DNA of 6,484 nucleotides from Phycisphaerae bacterium (GTDB taxonomy: Bacteria > Planctomycetota > Phycisphaerae > UBA1845 > Fen-1342), in NCBI GenBank assembly GCA_016935035.1, contig JAFGRR010000456.1, positions 1-6,484 of the forward strand. Direction: 5' to 3'. The notes below the pieces were generated by a model. That model was not told where the DNA came from. It did no database searches and was given only the letters and a program-made list of their open reading frames with translations. The position numbers were made by a program, and so were the translations under genes. Shown one piece after another: positions 4,111 to 6,484 of the stretch; within the stretch, counting starts at the first letter, position 1, and every line of letters starts with the position of its first letter.

Positions 4111-6484
4111 ATGCCCAAGCGCAAGGATGCTCCGAACCAGATCGCCCTGTTCTCAAACGCCGTCCCGAACGGTTCGGCGACCGCGCGCCTGCGTCGGGCA
4201 CTCTTCATCCCGGCGTTTCTCCAGGGGGAGGCGCGTAAGCGTGCCATCCACTACCAAGCGGAACTGGAAGCTGCTCAGACGGTATTGCGAAAATGGGCCG
4301 AACTCGCCACTCGCGGAACCCTCGACCGGAAGGAAACGGCCCTCGACGCCGAGTTCCTGCACGAGGTCTTTGGGGAAGCCCTGGGTTACCACCCTGTCAC
4401 GGAAGGCTCGGCAAGCTACCGCTTGGAGCGCAACTTCACCGTGCCGGAGGTCGGGGTCGCCGATGGCGCGCTGGGCGACTTCTCGACGGAGCAGCGCCGT
4501 CCCCCTGTCGCCGTGATAGAACTGAAATCGGCGGGTACCAATCTCGACGCCGACCGGTTCAACGGCCGCACGCCGGTGCAGCAGTTGTGGGACTACCTGA
4601 ACGCGATGCCGGACTGCCCTTGGGGCATACTGAGCAACTTCATCAGCATTCGGCTGTATCATCGTGACCACGGTTCACGCGCATTCGAGCACTTCACGCT
4701 GGTCGAGCTGACCAAGCCCGAGCGTTTCGCGGAGTTGTATCATGTCCTCGGTCCAGGGGGCCTTCTGCCGACTCGCGGTGTTCCGACACCGCGCGCCGTG
4801 GCACTGCTGGCGCGTACCGGCGAGCGTCAGCGCGAAGTCGGCGACGAGTTGTACGAAGCGTACAGCGCACACCGCCTGGAACTGATTCGGTACCTAAGCG
4901 GCAAGCTCGAGAAGCGGCTCGACTCGGCAATCGGCATTGCACAGAAACTGCTGGACCGCATCATCTTCGTCGCGTTTTGCGAGGACCGCGGCCTGCTGCC
5001 GCGGAAGATCATCGAGCGCACCTACGACCAGCTTCCGCCATTGGCGCGCGTCACGAATCCGCGCTGGCGCAACTTCCTGGACCTGTTTCATGCCGTCGAT
5101 AAGGGACATCGCGCATTTGACCTTGACGAGGGCTACAACGGCGGCTTGTTTGCCCACGACCCTGAAGTGGACGACCTCGACCTCGACGATGATTGGACCG
5201 ATTTCTTCCGCAGTGTCGGGCGCTACGACTTTCGTGACGAGGTCAACGTCGAGGTCCTCGGCCACCTGTTCGAGAAATCCGTAACGGAACTGGAGAAGAT
5301 CCGCGCCGGCGGCCTCTTCGGCGGGGCGGAAACGCCCGACGCGGACACTCCCGAACCAACGATGCGGAAATCCGCGCAGCGAAAGCGCTTCGGCATCTAC
5401 TACACGCCGCCGGCGTTCACCGACTTCCTCGTACGCCAGACGATCGGCGTACTGCTCCAGGAGCGTTTCGCCGAGGCCGGCGACCGGATCGGTGTGTGCG
5501 CGGAAGGTCGTTCCGACGACCACTCCTCGAAAGAGTCGCTGATGTACTGGCGGGAATGCCTGGCCATCCTGCGCGCCCTGAAGGTCTGCGATCCCGCCTG
5601 CGGCAGCGGAGCGTTTCTCATCCGCGCGTATGACTACCTCGAAGAGCAGTACGCGGACGTCATCGACAATCTGGCCGCTTGCGGCGACCGCGAGGCCGAC
5701 AAACTGGCCGATCAGATCCCGGATCTGATTCTGACCGACAACCTCTTCGGCGTGGACCTCTCCCCCGAGGCCGTCGAGATAACGCAACTCGCTCTGTGGA
5801 TCAGATCCGCCCGACGCGGACACACGCTCGCCAATCTGTCGAGCAACATCGTGTGCGGCAACAGCCTGGTTGACGACTCGGCGGTGCATCCCCGCGCGAT
5901 GAACTGGGCGGCGGCGTTTCCCGCGATCTTCACTGTGGCTCAGCCGCCCTCGGCTGAGATCCAGACACAGCCGGCAGCGGCCGTGCCGCCCGCCGGCTTC
6001 GACTGTGTCATCGGCAACCCGCCGTGGGAGCGGCTCAAGCTACAGGAACGCGAGTTCTTCTCGCTGTCGGCACCAGAGATCGCCGGTGCGGTCAGTGCGG
6101 CGGACCGGCGACGTCTGATCGCCGCGATGGAGAGCGCCAACCCCGAACTGCACGGCCGGTACCTTGCCGCCCAGGCCAGCGCCGAACGAACGCTTGACTA
6201 TGCGCGAACGTCCGGACGCTATCCGCTGACCGGCAAGGGTGACATCAACACGTACGTGCTCTTCGCGGAGCTGGCACGCGCCATCGTCGCCGCCGACGGC
6301 CGCGTCGGGCTGCTGGTCCCCTCGGGAATCGCCAGCGACAACACAACCAAGGAGTTCTTCAATACATTGATGAGCGAGCAGTCGCTGGTGTGTCTGTACG
6401 ACTTCGAGAACAAGCGGCCGTTCTTCCCGGATGTGCATCGCTCGTTCAAGTTCTCCGCCCTGGTGTTCGGCGGAACGGACGTGC
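4111..6484 (+). CDS. Type IIG-like restriction-modification enzyme: N-terminal nuclease plus Eco57I-type adenine methyltransferase (3' partial)
   Basis: An open frame of 791 codons continues past the window end. The N-terminal domain has GVADGALGDF (115-124; D118), VIELKSAGTNLD (135-146; E137, K139) and TPVQQLWDYLN (154-164), the layout of a PD-(D/E)xK nuclease of type IIG enzymes, followed by WGILSNFISIRLYH (171-184). A helical connector follows (about 235-400). The methyltransferase core has motif X, GIYYTPPAFTDFLV (428-441); motif I for S-adenosylmethionine, DPACGSGAFL (494-503); NLFGVDLSPEAVEITQLALW (544-563); and motif IV, FDCVIGNPPW (630-639), the NPPY-type catalytic motif of N6-adenine methylases. 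Downstream come RYPLTGKGDINTYVLFAEL and DFENKRPFFPDVHRSFKF (764-781), which I recall as conserved in large Eco57I-type methylases. Such proteins are usually about 1000-1300 residues, so the end of the methylase and the target recognition domain are missing here. The likely role is cytoplasmic host DNA methylation plus cleavage of unmethylated foreign DNA. Residues 608-628 (Gln/Pro/Ala-rich) look inserted. A DISARM-like methylase is an alternative, undecidable without downstream genes. Confidence 0.9.
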   Translation, partial: MPKRKDAPNQIALFSNAVPNGSATARLRRALFIPAFLQGEARKRAIHYQAELEAAQTVLRKWAELATRGTLDRKETALDAEFLHEVFGEALGYHPVTEGSASYRLERNFTVPEVGVADGALGDFSTEQRRPPVAVIELKSAGTNLDADRFNGRTPVQQLWDYLNAMPDCPWGILSNFISIRLYHRDHGSRAFEHFTLVELTKPERFAELYHVLGPGGLLPTRGVPTPRAVALLARTGERQREVGDELYEAYSAHRLELIRYLSGKLEKRLDSAIGIAQKLLDRIIFVAFCEDRGLLPRKIIERTYDQLPPLARVTNPRWRNFLDLFHAVDKGHRAFDLDEGYNGGLFAHDPEVDDLDLDDDWTDFFRSVGRYDFRDEVNVEVLGHLFEKSVTELEKIRAGGLFGGAETPDADTPEPTMRKSAQRKRFGIYYTPPAFTDFLVRQTIGVLLQERFAEAGDRIGVCAEGRSDDHSSKESLMYWRECLAILRALKVCDPACGSGAFLIRAYDYLEEQYADVIDNLAACGDREADKLADQIPDLILTDNLFGVDLSPEAVEITQLALWIRSARRGHTLANLSSNIVCGNSLVDDSAVHPRAMNWAAAFPAIFTVAQPPSAEIQTQPAAAVPPAGFDCVIGNPPWERLKLQEREFFSLSAPEIAGAVSAADRRRLIAAMESANPELHGRYLAAQASAERTLDYARTSGRYPLTGKGDINTYVLFAELARAIVAADGRVGLLVPSGIASDNTTKEFFNTLMSEQSLVCLYDFENKRPFFPDVHRSFKFSALVFGGTDV
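5933..5970 (+). repeat. In-frame palindromic (REP-like) element inside the methyltransferase gene
   Basis: CTCAGCCG (5939-5946) and CGGCTGAG (5951-5958) form a perfect 8-bp stem around a CCCT loop. CTGTG (5933-5937) and CACAG (5966-5970) form a second, outer inverted pair. The element is read as A-Q-P-P-S-A-E (residues 610-616) plus flanks and lies just before the FDCVIGNPPW motif, within a Gln/Pro/Ala-rich stretch (608-628) unlike the surrounding conserved blocks. From memory, hairpins of the form CAGCCG-CCCT-CGGCTG recur in planctomycete genomes; I could not search for this. The inverted repeat is certain; that it is a dispersed element is inference. Confidence 0.55.

Noticed and set aside
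4056..4238. Small plus-strand frame with ATGs at 4056 and 4083 overlapping the methylase start
   Set aside because: Most of it overlaps the N-terminus of the restriction-modification gene in another frame, and it has no ribosome site or domain.
4894..5889. Minus-strand open frame of 331 codons
   Set aside because: It lies antisense within the restriction-modification gene, whose plus frame has conserved motifs throughout. The minus frame is a by-product of GC-rich codon use.
4111..6484. Assignment to BREX (PglX) or DISARM (DrmMI)
   Set aside because: The N-terminal nuclease domain fits type IIG better, and none of the signature partner genes of those systems is in the window.

Overview
The window looks like an accessory stretch of a GC-rich planctomycete-type chromosome, plausibly Phycisphaerae or a relative. 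The evidence is the pairing of a prepilin-type N-terminal methylation protein (FTLIELLVVIAIIALL, then a DGHVE-type C-terminal motif) with a PEP-CTERM-anchored secreted protein. A compact palindrome of a kind I associate from memory with planctomycete genomes also sits inside a coding region. The taxonomic call is inference.

Layout. Positions 2-103 (+) hold the last 33 codons of a gene whose C-terminus matches DUF4143-type AAA ATPases. Two minus-strand genes follow: an uncharacterised 302-residue protein with a possible PD-(D/E)xK-like nuclease core (1166 down to 258), and the prepilin-like protein (2329 down to 1364). A 750-base divergent spacer (2330-3079) has no convincing gene, but its last 90 bases form a structured leader with repeated GGCCCT segments. 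The leader belongs to a PEP-CTERM protein (3080-3862, +), which is followed by a strong 18-bp stem-loop (3879-3935). The remainder, 4111-6484 (+), is one uninterrupted reading frame of 791 codons that runs off the window. It encodes a type IIG-like restriction-modification enzyme with an N-terminal nuclease domain and a gamma-type N6-adenine methyltransferase core of the Eco57I class.

How the parts fit. The prepilin-like and PEP-CTERM genes are envelope genes that share a divergent control region. The type IIG-like gene is a defence gene with its own upstream control region, including a 12-bp palindrome. The DUF4143 fragment and the low-GC nuclease-like gene look like other accessory cargo. 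Nothing in the window ties these three groups into one pathway. The most unusual signals are the in-frame palindromic element just before the methylase NPPW motif, the switch-like leader of the PEP-CTERM gene, and the unrecognised nuclease-like family. No RNA gene, CRISPR array or transposase was seen.
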